Part shown: piece after piece, positions 11,370-19,648 of the stretch
Numbering within the stretch: the first letter of the stretch is position 1
Layout of the letters: every line of letters begins with the position of its first letter
Assembly (NCBI GenBank): GCA_963975885.1
Contig: CAXBIS010000008.1
Location: 75,678-139,677, forward strand
DNA from: Pseudazoarcus sp963975885
Lineage (GTDB): Bacteria > Pseudomonadota > Gammaproteobacteria > Burkholderiales > Rhodocyclaceae
Length of the DNA: 64,000 bases
Direction: 5' to 3'
Position numbers and translations under genes: made by a program
Notes under the pieces: generated by a model
Databases searched by the model: none
Told to the model about the DNA's origin: nothing
Seen by the model: the letters and a program-made list of their open reading frames with translations, nothing else

Positions 11370-11843
11370 GTGAATCTGAACGCAACCCTGATAGCCCAGA
11401 TCGTTGTGTTCTTCATTCTCGGCTGGTTCACGATGAAGTTCGTGTGGCCGCCGATCATGAAGGCACTCGACGAGCGCGCGGCGAAGATCGCCGACGGGCT
11501 GGCAGCTGCGGACAAGGCCAAATCCGACCTCGAGCGTGCCGAGAAGAAGGCCGTCGACGAAATGCGCAAGGCGCGCGAGTCGGCCGGCGACGTCCGTGCC
11601 TCGGCGGAGAAGCAGTCTGCCAAGCTGATCGAAGAGGCGCGTGCCGAAGCGGCCCGTCTGGTCGAGCAGGCGCGCACCGCAGCCGAGAAGGAAGCCGGTG
11701 CGGCGATGCAGCGTGCCAAGGATGATCTGCGCGAACAGGTCGCCGCCCTGGCGGTGTCCGGCGCCGAGAAGATCCTGCGCCGCGAGATCGACGCCAAGGC
11801 CCATGCCGAGCTGCTTGCCAACCTGAAGAAGGAACTGCATTAA
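11370..11843 (+). CDS. atpF: F1Fo ATP synthase subunit b
   Basis: Peripheral-stalk subunit, 157 residues: one N-terminal membrane helix (residues about 5-27, ATLIAQIVVFFILGWFTMKF) followed by a long Lys/Glu/Ala-rich coiled coil that holds F1 through the delta subunit. Length and composition match the family. Between atpE and atpH; only three bases separate its stop from the atpH start. Confidence 0.96.
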   Translation: MNLNATLIAQIVVFFILGWFTMKFVWPPIMKALDERAAKIADGLAAADKAKSDLERAEKKAVDEMRKARESAGDVRASAEKQSAKLIEEARAEAARLVEQARTAAEKEAGAAMQRAKDDLREQVAALAVSGAEKILRREIDAKAHAELLANLKKELH

Positions 11844-11846
11844 GTC

Positions 11847-12383
11847 ATGGCCGAGAACCTCACCATCGCGCGCCCCTACGCGGACGCCGCGTTCGAGCAG
11901 GCGAAGGCGACCAAGGCACTGGGCCAGTGGCTCGACGTCCTCGAACGCCTTTCCGCCATTGTCACGGACGAGGCCATGAAGGCCGCCACCCGCGATCCGA
12001 AGCTCACGGAAGACGAGGTGTGCGAGCTGGTCACGGGCGTTGCGGGCGAGGGCCTCGGTGCCGACCAGAAGAACTTCGTTCGCATCCTGGTCGAAAACGA
12101 CCGTCTGCAGATGCTGCCGGAGATCCGGGACCTGTTCGTGCTCAAGAAGAATGCGCACGAAGGGGTGCTTGAAGCCAACGTCAGTTCCGCCTTCCCGCTC
12201 GACGACGCCGCGCTCGCCAAGCTCCACAAGGACCTCGAAGCCCACTTCAAGGCCAAGCTGAACGTCCACGTACGCGTGGATCCGGAGCTCATCGGCGGCG
12301 TGCGCATCGCGGTCGGCGACGACGTCATCGATACCTCGGTCCGCGGCAAGCTCGCGAACATGGCCGCTGCGCTCAAGAACTAG
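11847..12383 (+). CDS. atpH: F1Fo ATP synthase subunit delta
   Basis: Links the b-subunit stalk to the top of F1 (OSCP homologue). 178 residues, family-normal. N-terminal helical bundle beginning with TIARPYADAAFEQAK, and the conserved C-terminal strand region VDPELIGGVRIAVGDDVIDTSVRGKL (shown only as the family hallmark, residues about 148-173, key residues Gly-Gly and Asp-Ser). Thirteen bases ahead of atpA. Confidence 0.95.
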   Translation: MAENLTIARPYADAAFEQAKATKALGQWLDVLERLSAIVTDEAMKAATRDPKLTEDEVCELVTGVAGEGLGADQKNFVRILVENDRLQMLPEIRDLFVLKKNAHEGVLEANVSSAFPLDDAALAKLHKDLEAHFKAKLNVHVRVDPELIGGVRIAVGDDVIDTSVRGKLANMAAALKN

Positions 12384-12396
12384 GAGTTATCGCAAA

Positions 12397-13935
12397 ATGC
12401 AACTCAACCCCTCTGAAATCAGTGAACTGATTAAGAGCCGGATCCAGGACCTCAAGCTGAGCGCGTCCTCGCGCAGCGAAGGCACGGTGGTCTCGGTGAC
12501 CGACGGCATCACCCGCGTGCACGGCCTGGCCGACGTCATGCAGGGCGAAATGCTGGAATTTCCGGGCGACACCTTCGGCCTGGCGCTCAACCTCGAGCGC
12601 GATTCGGTCGGCGCGGTCATCCTCGGCGACTACGAGCACATCCGCGAAGGCGACACCGTCAAGGCGACTGGCCGCATTCTCGAAGTGCCGGTCGGCCCCG
12701 AGCTGCTCGGACGCGTGGTCAACGCACTGGGTCAACCGATTGACGGCAAGGGCCCGATCAACGCCAAGATCACCGACAAGATCGAGAAGGTCGCTCCCGG
12801 CGTCATCGCTCGTGAAGGCGTTTCGCAGCCGATGCAGACCGGCCTGAAGTCGATCGACTCGATGGTGCCCATCGGTCGTGGCCAGCGTGAGCTGATCATC
12901 GGTGACCGCCAGACCGGCAAGACTGCCGTGGCCGTCGACGCGATCATCAACCAGAAAGGCCAGAACATGGTCTGCGTCTACGTGGCCATCGGCCAGAAGG
13001 CGTCGACCATCGCCAACGTCGTCCGTCAGCTCGAAGAGCACGGCGCGCTCGAGTACACCATCATCGTCGCCGCCTCCGCTTCGGAATCGGCCGCGATGCA
13101 GTATCTGTCGGCCTACGCCGGCTGCACCATGGGCGAGTACTTCCGCGACCGTGGTGAAGACGCGCTGATCGTCTATGACGACCTCACCAAGCAGGCATGG
13201 GCCTATCGCCAGGTGTCGCTGCTGCTGCGTCGTCCGCCGGGCCGTGAAGCCTATCCGGGTGACGTGTTCTACCTGCACTCCCGTCTGCTCGAACGCGCTG
13301 CGCGCGTCAACGCCGACTACGTCGAGAAGTTCACCGAAGGCAAGGTCAAGGGCCAGACCGGCTCGCTGACCGCGCTGCCGATCATCGAGACCCAGGCCGG
13401 TGACGTGTCCGCCTTCGTGCCGACCAACGTGATCTCGATTACCGACGGTCAGATCTTCCTCGAGACCGACCTGTTCAACGCCGGTGTTCGTCCCGCCATC
13501 AACGCCGGTATCTCGGTGTCGCGCGTGGGCGGTTCGGCCCAGACCAAGGTCATCAAGAAGCTCTCCGGCGGTATCCGTACCGACCTCGCGCAGTATCGCG
13601 AGCTGGCCGCCTTCGCGCAGTTTGCCTCGGATCTGGATGCCGCGACGCGTCGTCAGCTCGAGCGCGGTCGTCGCGTCACCGAACTGATGAAGCAGGCGCA
13701 GTTCGCACCGCTGTCGATTGCCCAACTTGCGATCACGCTGTTCGCGATCAGCAAGGGCTACTTCGACGACGTCGAGGTCAACCGAGTGCTGGCGCTTGAA
13801 ACTGCCCTGCACAAGCACGTCGAAGATCAGCACGGCAAGCTCTTCAACAGCATTCTCGAGAAGGCGCAGCTCGATGCCGACGGCGAGAAGGAGCTCAGCG
13901 AGGCGATCGAGGCGTTCAAGAAGACCTGGTCCTGA
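12397..13935 (+). CDS. atpA: F1Fo ATP synthase subunit alpha
   Basis: Non-catalytic nucleotide-binding subunit of F1. 512 residues, standard length. P-loop GDRQTGKTA at residues 169-177, beta-barrel N-terminus, RPPGREAYPGDVFYLHSRLLERA segment near residue 285, and the arginine finger region VSRVGGSAQ near residue 373. Sits between atpH and atpG with short gaps, as in other proteobacteria. A very long open frame on the opposite strand covers it but is a codon-bias shadow. Confidence 0.98.
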   Translation: MQLNPSEISELIKSRIQDLKLSASSRSEGTVVSVTDGITRVHGLADVMQGEMLEFPGDTFGLALNLERDSVGAVILGDYEHIREGDTVKATGRILEVPVGPELLGRVVNALGQPIDGKGPINAKITDKIEKVAPGVIAREGVSQPMQTGLKSIDSMVPIGRGQRELIIGDRQTGKTAVAVDAIINQKGQNMVCVYVAIGQKASTIANVVRQLEEHGALEYTIIVAASASESAAMQYLSAYAGCTMGEYFRDRGEDALIVYDDLTKQAWAYRQVSLLLRRPPGREAYPGDVFYLHSRLLERAARVNADYVEKFTEGKVKGQTGSLTALPIIETQAGDVSAFVPTNVISITDGQIFLETDLFNAGVRPAINAGISVSRVGGSAQTKVIKKLSGGIRTDLAQYRELAAFAQFASDLDAATRRQLERGRRVTELMKQAQFAPLSIAQLAITLFAISKGYFDDVEVNRVLALETALHKHVEDQHGKLFNSILEKAQLDADGEKELSEAIEAFKKTWS

Positions 13936-13956
13936 GACCGCGAGGGAGGCTGATTT

Positions 13957-14826
13957 ATGGCAAGCGGTAAGGAAATCCGGACCAAGATCAAGAGCGTCCA
14001 GAACACGCGCAAGATCACCAAGGCAATGGAGATGGTCGCCGCGTCCAAGATGCGCAAGGCGCAGGAACGGATGCGTGGCGCCCGTCCCTATGCCGAGAAG
14101 ATCCGCCAGCTCGCCGCCAACCTGTCCGACGCGAACGTGGCCGACTACCGCCACCCATTCGTCGTGCGCAAGGCCGAAGGCAAGAAGATCGGCCTGATCA
14201 TCGTGACGTCCGACAAGGGGCTGTGTGGGGGTCTGAACACCAACATCCAGCGCATCGTCATCAACGCGATGAAGCAGTGGGAAGGCAGTGGCGCCTCCGA
14301 GATCCGCGTGTGCTGCATCGGCAACAAGGGCCTGGGCTTCATGCAGCGCATCGGCGCACAGGTCGTGTCGCACATCACCCAGCTCGGTGACACGCCGCAC
14401 CTGGACAAGATCATCGGCCCGATGAAGGTCGTGCTCGACGCCTTCCGCGAGGAAGAGCTCGACACCGTCTATCTCGCCTACACCCGCTTCGTGAACACCA
14501 TGAAGCAGGAGCCGGTGCTCGAGCAGTTGTTGCCGGTGACCGGCGAGCAGCTGGGCACGCCGGACGCGTCCTGGGACTACCTCTACGAGCCCACGCCGGA
14601 GGCCGTCGTCGACGAATTGCTGATTCGCTACGTCGAGACGCTCGTCTATCAGGGCGTGGTCGAGAACATGGCGTCCGAGCAGAGCGCGCGCATGGTGGCG
14701 ATGAAGGCCGCTTCGGACAACGCAAAGACTGTCATCGGCGACTTGCAGCTGGTCTACAACAAGACCCGCCAGGCCGCGATCACCAAGGAACTTTCGGAGA
14801 TCGTCGGCGGCGCAGCCGCGGTGTAA
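13957..14826 (+). CDS. atpG: F1Fo ATP synthase subunit gamma
   Basis: Central rotor shaft of F1. 289 residues. Conserved N-terminal helix (GKEIRTKIKSVQNTRKITKAM), the central Rossmann-like part with ITSDKGLCGGLN-like sequence (here IVTSDKGLCGGLNTN), and the C-terminal helix with ARMVAMKAASDNA and YNKTRQAAITKEL. GGGAGG-type ribosome binding sequence before the ATG. Twenty-one bases after atpA. Confidence 0.97.
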   Translation: MASGKEIRTKIKSVQNTRKITKAMEMVAASKMRKAQERMRGARPYAEKIRQLAANLSDANVADYRHPFVVRKAEGKKIGLIIVTSDKGLCGGLNTNIQRIVINAMKQWEGSGASEIRVCCIGNKGLGFMQRIGAQVVSHITQLGDTPHLDKIIGPMKVVLDAFREEELDTVYLAYTRFVNTMKQEPVLEQLLPVTGEQLGTPDASWDYLYEPTPEAVVDELLIRYVETLVYQGVVENMASEQSARMVAMKAASDNAKTVIGDLQLVYNKTRQAAITKELSEIVGGAAAV

Positions 14827-14853
14827 CGGATTAATGCTTTTAAGGAAATGACG

Positions 14854-16257
14854 ATGAGTACTGGTTCGATCGTTCAGTGTATCGGCGCCGTGGTGGATAT
14901 CGAGTTCCCGCGCGACGCGATGCCCAAGGTGTACAACGCCCTCAAGCTCGACAGCGCCGACAACGACAGCGGCATCGTCGAGGCGGGTCTGACCTTCGAG
15001 GTTCAGCAACAGATCGGCGACGGCGTGGTGCGCACCATCGCCATGGGTTCGACCGACGGTCTGCGTCGCGGCATGTCGGTCTCCGACACCGGCGCGCAGA
15101 TTTCCGTACCGGTCGGTGAAGGTACGCTGGGCCGCATCATGGACGTGCTCGGTCGCCCGATCGACGAAGCCGGCGAGATCCAGTCCGACGAGTTGCGCCC
15201 GATTCACGCCAAGGCGCCCAAGTTCGACGAGCTGTCTCCGTCGGTTGAACTGCTCGAAACCGGCATCAAGGTGATCGACCTGATCTGCCCGTTCGCCAAG
15301 GGCGGCAAGGTCGGTCTGTTCGGCGGCGCCGGTGTCGGCAAGACCGTCAACATGATGGAACTTATCAACAACATCGCCAAGCAGCACTCGGGCCTGTCGG
15401 TGTTTGCCGGTGTGGGTGAGCGTACCCGTGAGGGCAACGACTTCTACCACGAGATGAAGGACTCCAACGTCCTCGACAAGGTCGCGATGGTGTTCGGCCA
15501 GATGAACGAGCCCCCGGGCAACCGTCTGCGCGTGGCGCTGACCGGCCTGACCATGGCCGAGCGTTTCCGCGACGATGGTCGTGACATCCTGTTCTTCGTC
15601 GACAACATCTACCGCTACACGCTGGCCGGTACCGAAGTCTCCGCGCTGCTCGGCCGGATGCCGTCGGCGGTGGGCTATCAGCCGACGCTTGCCGAGGAAA
15701 TGGGCCGGCTGCAGGAGCGCATCACCTCCACCAAGGTCGGCTCGATCACGTCGATCCAGGCCGTGTATGTGCCCGCGGATGACCTGACCGACCCGTCGCC
15801 CGCGACGACCTTCCTGCACCTGGACTCCACCGTCGTGCTGTCGCGTGACATCGCCGCCCTGGGTATCTACCCGGCGGTTGACCCGCTCGACTCCACCAGC
15901 CGTCAGCTTGATCCGCTGGTCGTCGGCGAGGAACATTACGACGTTGCCCGTCAGGTCCAGCAAACGCTGCAGCGCTACAAGGAACTGCGCGACATCATCG
16001 CGATTCTGGGTATGGACGAGCTCTCGCCGGAAGACAAGCTGGCCGTTGGCCGGGCTCGCAAGATCCAGCGCTTCCTGTCGCAGCCCTTCCACGTCGCCGA
16101 GGTATTCACCGGCGCGCCCGGCAAGTACGTGACGCTCAAGGACACGATCAACGGCTTCAAGAAGATCGTCAGCGGCGAATGCGATCAGCTCCCCGAGCAG
16201 GCCTTCTACATGGTCGGCACCATCGAGGAAGCCGAGGAAAAGGCCAAGAAGCTCTAA
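14854..16257 (+). CDS. atpD: F1Fo ATP synthase subunit beta
   Basis: Catalytic subunit of F1. 467 residues from the ATG at 14854 (MSTGSIVQ). I prefer this ATG to the one at 14848 because the AAGGA at 14842-14846 is about seven bases from it and only one base from the earlier ATG. Walker A GGAGVGKTV near residue 157, catalytic Glu in GVGERTREGND, Walker B ILFFVDNIYR, and the DELSPEDKLAV C-terminal DELSEED-type motif near residue 385 that contacts epsilon and gamma. Confidence 0.98.
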   Translation: MSTGSIVQCIGAVVDIEFPRDAMPKVYNALKLDSADNDSGIVEAGLTFEVQQQIGDGVVRTIAMGSTDGLRRGMSVSDTGAQISVPVGEGTLGRIMDVLGRPIDEAGEIQSDELRPIHAKAPKFDELSPSVELLETGIKVIDLICPFAKGGKVGLFGGAGVGKTVNMMELINNIAKQHSGLSVFAGVGERTREGNDFYHEMKDSNVLDKVAMVFGQMNEPPGNRLRVALTGLTMAERFRDDGRDILFFVDNIYRYTLAGTEVSALLGRMPSAVGYQPTLAEEMGRLQERITSTKVGSITSIQAVYVPADDLTDPSPATTFLHLDSTVVLSRDIAALGIYPAVDPLDSTSRQLDPLVVGEEHYDVARQVQQTLQRYKELRDIIAILGMDELSPEDKLAVGRARKIQRFLSQPFHVAEVFTGAPGKYVTLKDTINGFKKIVSGECDQLPEQAFYMVGTIEEAEEKAKKL

Positions 16258-16309
16258 AAGCGTGCTGCGGCGGGGTGGCCCGCCGCAACGCAGAACATAA
16301 GGACACCCC

Positions 16310-16735
16310 ATGGCCATGACTGTTCACGTGGACGTCGTCAGTGCAGAGGAACAGTTGTTCTCCGGACTGGCGGAGTTCGTCGTCCTGCCCGGTGAGGCCG
16401 GCGAACTGGGCATTCTGCCCGGCCATATGCCGTTGCTCACGCGTATCCGCCCCGGTGCGGTGCGGGTAAAACTCGCCGACAAGGACGAGGAAGAACTGAT
16501 CTTCGTCGCCGGTGGTTTGCTCGAAGTGCAACCGGGTCTGGTGACGGTGCTCGCCGACACCGCGATCCGCGGTGCGGATCTGGACGAAGCGAAGGCACTG
16601 GAAGCCAAGCGGCTTGCCGAAGAAGCGCTGCACGATCGCGGCGCGCAGATCGACTATGCCAAGGCCCAGGCCGAACTGATGGAAGCGATCGCGCAGATCC
16701 AGGCGATCCAGAAGATGAAGAAGCGCGGCCACTGA
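16310..16735 (+). CDS. atpC: F1Fo ATP synthase subunit epsilon
   Basis: Regulatory rotor subunit that inhibits ATP hydrolysis and couples F1 to the c-ring. 141 residues: N-terminal beta-sandwich with the signature LPGEAGELGILPGHMPLLT (residues about 26-44) and a C-terminal two-helix arm. The ATG at 16310 has AAGGA about eight bases upstream; the ATG six bases later is a possible alternative. Last gene of the atp operon, followed by a strong terminator. Confidence 0.96.
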   Translation: MAMTVHVDVVSAEEQLFSGLAEFVVLPGEAGELGILPGHMPLLTRIRPGAVRVKLADKDEEELIFVAGGLLEVQPGLVTVLADTAIRGADLDEAKALEAKRLAEEALHDRGAQIDYAKAQAELMEAIAQIQAIQKMKKRGH

Positions 16736-16756
16736 CGGCGCGTTTGTACTCAAGAG

Positions 16757-16786
16757 AAAGCGACCGCTGGCGGTCGCTTTTTTTTG
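16757..16786 (+). terminator. rho-independent terminator of the atp operon
   Basis: Perfect 10-bp stem (AAAGCGACCG / CGGTCGCTTT) with a CTGG loop, running into eight T residues on the plus strand, 21 bases after the atpC stop. On the minus strand the run after the stem is not T-rich, so any role for the convergent ubiJ gene would be weaker. Confidence 0.93.
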
Positions 16787-16800
16787 TCCGAGGGGTCTTG

Positions 16801-17388
16801 TTAACCGCGCACGGTACGCCGGGCCCGATCGACACGCTTTTCCAGCCGCGCCAATGCGTCGCGCAGGGTCGATACCTCGTCGCCGAAGGCCTGAACCTGC
16901 GCCCGAGCGACCAGCAGCCCCGACTCCTCGGTCAGGTACTCGCCGACATTGCCTTCCATGGCCTCGACGCCGCGAACGGCGCCCGAGTGCAAGGCGCGCG
17001 CCGCGCTCACGAGACGGTGGGCAGGGATGTCCCCAAGTACGCGGGCCACGTCCTCCTCCACATCCCACTCGAGATTGCGAAACACGAAGCCGAGCGCCTC
17101 GGCCAGCTCCGCGTCACCATCGATGCGCGCGCGACTGAAGGCCTTTGCGAGCCCGCCGGAGGCCAGTGCCGCAGGCATCTCGCCAAGTGGCAAAGTGATG
17201 CGCACCGATGCCGTGTCTGCTACGCCGGCCGTGGTGAGCAGCCCTTCATCGGTAATGCGGGCGCGTACCTCGAACGGTGCGCCGTCGATGTGCACCGCGC
17301 AGTCCGCGAACGGCATCAAGCGTTCGCGGGCCCACGGGGCGTCGGCCAACAGGTGATCGACTGCGTCGACGAAGATGCGATCGAACAT
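16801..17388 (-). CDS. ubiJ: ubiquinone biosynthesis accessory factor UbiJ (SCP2 domain)
   Basis: 195-residue soluble protein with an N-terminal sterol-carrier-protein-2-like lipid-binding domain (residues about 10-110, including VRITLPLGEMPAALASGGL and ARIDGDAELAEAL) and a C-terminal coiled coil (VSTLRDALARLEKRVDRAR). In E. coli UbiJ holds ubiquinone intermediates in a soluble Ubi complex under aerobic conditions. It is the third minus-strand gene after ubiE and a Tim44-like gene, which supports the name. The usual next partner, ubiB, is absent: the atp terminator follows directly. Confidence 0.85.
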   Translation of the reverse strand: MFDRIFVDAVDHLLADAPWARERLMPFADCAVHIDGAPFEVRARITDEGLLTTAGVADTASVRITLPLGEMPAALASGGLAKAFSRARIDGDAELAEALGFVFRNLEWDVEEDVARVLGDIPAHRLVSAARALHSGAVRGVEAMEGNVGEYLTEESGLLVARAQVQAFGDEVSTLRDALARLEKRVDRARRTVRG

Positions 17389-17406
17389 GGTGCGCAGGGC
17401 GCCGTC

Positions 17407-18258
17407 TCAGCTTGCCTGCTGAATGCCGGCGACGCGCCAGCCGGATGTCCCGTTCTGGTCCTTGACCAGATGCCAGATCTCGTCGAAGCGTGCCGGCGGA
17501 GCGTCCTCTTCCTCGCGCAGCAGACCGGTGAATCGTACGCTGACGACGTAGCGCCCGCTCTCCTCGGTCACCTCGAGAACCTCGGCGTCCAGATCGATCA
17601 CATCGGTGTGGTGGACCGGCCCCGTCGGTGCGTCCGCCATCTGCATGCGGATCTCGGCGAATACTTCGGGTGTAGTGAATTCGCGGATGTCGGTCAGATC
17701 GCCGCGGTCGTTGGCCGCCTGCAGGCGGATGAAGTTGAGCTTGGCCTGGCGCAGGAACGCCGCCTCGTCGAGCTGGCTGCGCAAGTCATCCTGGCTGGCT
17801 GAAGTCGAGCCTCCCATCTCTGCCATCGATGCGGGCGCGGCTCCGCCGAATGCGCCCGGTGCATTGCCGGCGTACTGCATGCGCTGTGCACCCTGGGTCT
17901 GTTGGCTATCGAGTACGCGGCGCGCCAGAAAGCGGAACAGCATCACGCCGGCGAACACCATCAGCGCGATCAGCACGAAGGAGGCGAAGCCCTCGCCCAG
18001 GCCAAGATGCGAAAACAGCGCGGCCAGTCCCAGACCCGCGGCCAGACCGGCGATCGGCCCCATCCACGAGCGGTTGGGGGCGGCCTGCGCGCCCGGACGA
18101 ACCGGTGCCTGTGCGGTCGGCCGCGGCGACTGTGGGGGCGACATCTGTCGTTGCATGCCGAAGCTGCCGCCGCCGCCGAACCGGCGCGCCTCGGATTCCG
18201 GCACGAACATGCCGAATGTGAAGAGGACGGCCACCAGGGTGATCACGAAGTGCTTCAT
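17407..18258 (-). CDS. Tim44-like domain protein
   Basis: 283 residues from MKHFVITLV. A signal peptide or first membrane helix (residues 3-22), a Gly/Pro/Gln-rich linker, a hydrophobic stretch near residues 65-105 (two helices), then a Tim44-like C-terminal domain (about 145-283, ending in HLVKDQNGTSGWRVAGIQQ). The family is found in many betaproteobacteria next to ubiE/ubiJ. By homology with mitochondrial Tim44 it may bind membranes or unfolded protein, but its bacterial role is unknown. I chose this start because the ATG at 18258 opens directly into a good signal sequence. Confidence 0.85.
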   Translation of the reverse strand: MKHFVITLVAVLFTFGMFVPESEARRFGGGGSFGMQRQMSPPQSPRPTAQAPVRPGAQAAPNRSWMGPIAGLAAGLGLAALFSHLGLGEGFASFVLIALMVFAGVMLFRFLARRVLDSQQTQGAQRMQYAGNAPGAFGGAAPASMAEMGGSTSASQDDLRSQLDEAAFLRQAKLNFIRLQAANDRGDLTDIREFTTPEVFAEIRMQMADAPTGPVHHTDVIDLDAEVLEVTEESGRYVVSVRFTGLLREEEDAPPARFDEIWHLVKDQNGTSGWRVAGIQQAS

Positions 18259-18331
18259 TGCGATGTCTGCTCCATGCAAAGAGATGCCGGTCGGATGCCG
18301 GCTTCGCGGACGCGCGGGCCGCGCGCCCAGT

Positions 18332-19069
18332 TCAAATCTTGTAGCCCCGGTGCAGCGCGACGACGCCGCCGGTCATGTTGCACCATTCGACCCGCGAAAG
18401 CCCGGCCTGTTCCATCATTGTGCCGAGCGAGGGCTGATCCGGATGCATGCGGATCGATTCGGCAAGATAGCGGTAGCTGTCGGCATCGTCGGCGACTCTG
18501 GCGCCCATCCACGGCAGCACCTTGAACGAATAGAAGTCGTAGGCCGGTGCGAGCGGCGCCCATACCTTGGAAAACTCGAGCACCAGCAGCCGCCCGCCGG
18601 GACGAAGCACGCGTGCCATCTCGGCCAGGGCGATCTCCTTGTGCGTCATATTGCGCAAGCCGAAGGCCACGGTGACGCAGTCGAAATGATTCGACGGGAA
18701 CGGCAGGCGTTCAGCGTCACACTGGGCAACCGGCAATGCGTAGCCGGCGTCGACCACGCGGTCACGCCCGACCGCGAGCATCGCGTGGTTGATATCGGTG
18801 AGCCAGACCTGACCCGAAGCGCCAACGCGTTTGGCGAAGGCCAGCGACAGGTCCGCCGTGCCGCCAGCCACATCGAGCACGCGCGAGCCCTCGCGCACGC
18901 CCGAAAGCCCAATCGCAAAGCGCTTCCAGAGACGATGCAGACCCATCGACATGAGGTCGTTCATGACATCGTAGCGACCGGCCACCGACGAGAACACCTG
19001 TGCCACGCGGTGGCGCTTCTCGTCCTCGGCGACCTTGCGGAATCCGAAATGGGTCTGCTTGTCACTCAT
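18332..19069 (-). CDS. ubiE: ubiquinone/menaquinone C-methyltransferase UbiE
   Basis: SAM-dependent methyltransferase adding the C2 methyl in ubiquinone (and demethylmenaquinone) synthesis. 245 residues, family length. N-terminal HFGFRKVAEDEKRHRVAQVF, then the signature GRYDVMNDLMSMGLHRLWKR, SAM loop VLDVAGGTADLS near residue 66, and GLRNMTHKEIALAEMARVLRPGG near residue 150. The start at 19069 (MSDKQTHFG) follows the DUF971 gene by one base, so the two are coupled. The frame is open further upstream but runs through that gene. Confidence 0.97.
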   Translation of the reverse strand: MSDKQTHFGFRKVAEDEKRHRVAQVFSSVAGRYDVMNDLMSMGLHRLWKRFAIGLSGVREGSRVLDVAGGTADLSLAFAKRVGASGQVWLTDINHAMLAVGRDRVVDAGYALPVAQCDAERLPFPSNHFDCVTVAFGLRNMTHKEIALAEMARVLRPGGRLLVLEFSKVWAPLAPAYDFYSFKVLPWMGARVADDADSYRYLAESIRMHPDQPSLGTMMEQAGLSRVEWCNMTGGVVALHRGYKI

Positions 19070-19070
19070 G

Positions 19071-19496
19071 TCAGTGTCCGTGCGAGCCGCATCCGCCCTT
19101 GGGTGCAGGCGGCGGCGCCAGCGCCGGGTCGCGGCTGCCGCCGGTCCTGTCGAGTTCGTCGAGATACTGCTGCCACATCTGGTCGCTGCGGCTCCCGAGT
19201 TCGTAAAGATAATCCCAGGAATACAGGCCGCTATCGTGACCGTCGTCGAAGCGTGGGCGGATCGCGTAGTTGCCGACCGGCTCCACTGCGAGGATGTCGA
19301 CGTCGCGCTTGCCCAACTGCAGCACTTCCTGACCGGGACCGTGGCCGCGCACTTCGGCCGACGGGGAAAACACGCGCAGGAATTCGAACGGCAGGTGGAA
19401 CACGCTGCCGTCGTCAAACCGCAGTTCGAGCTCTTTGGACTTGCGGTGCACGGTGATGCCGGTCGGTTTCGGGGTGGTCGAATCGAGTCCAGCCAT
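19071..19496 (-). CDS. DUF971 (gamma-butyrobetaine hydroxylase-like N-terminal domain) protein
   Basis: 141-residue protein: single DUF971 domain (residues about 10-105) with the family pattern SKELELRFDDGSVFHLPFEFLRVFSPSA, VGNYAIRPRFDDGHDSGLYSWDYLYELG. A low-complexity tail ends in KGGCGSHGH, which could bind metal. The family occurs alone in bacteria or fused to oxygenases and has been linked to Fe-S cluster handling elsewhere. Directly upstream of ubiE, a common pairing. Exact role unproven. Confidence 0.88.
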   Translation of the reverse strand: MAGLDSTTPKPTGITVHRKSKELELRFDDGSVFHLPFEFLRVFSPSAEVRGHGPGQEVLQLGKRDVDILAVEPVGNYAIRPRFDDGHDSGLYSWDYLYELGSRSDQMWQQYLDELDRTGGSRDPALAPPPAPKGGCGSHGH

Positions 19497-19588
19497 GATG
19501 CCTTGCCGAATGTGGTTGCCTGATCGGCCATGATACCCGAAGGCTGACCTGCGGCACTCGATCTACCCGCGAACCGCGTTCAGGTTAC

Positions 19589-19606
19589 CTGTCACAAAAA
19601 CGTCAA
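19589..19606 (+). promoter_or_regulatory. Pho-box-like site ahead of phoB
   Basis: CTGTCAC, four A, then ACGTCAA: two PhoB half-sites 11 bases apart (consensus CTGTCAT-N4-CTGTCAT). It ends about eight bases before a -10-like TGCAATAG, the geometry of PhoB-activated promoters, and 43 bases before the phoB start. Suggests that phoBR activates itself in phosphate limitation. Confidence 0.6.
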
Positions 19607-19648
19607 GCTTCTGCAATAGACTGCTCGCAAACGAATGGAGCAAATCCC

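Noticed and set aside
12373..16317. Open frame of 1314 codons on the minus strand, antisense to atpA, atpG and atpD
   Set aside because: It lies wholly over three highly conserved genes, its sequence is repetitive His/Asp/Leu/Val/Arg-rich, and it mirrors the codon bias of the real genes. No ribosome binding site or family similarity is visible.
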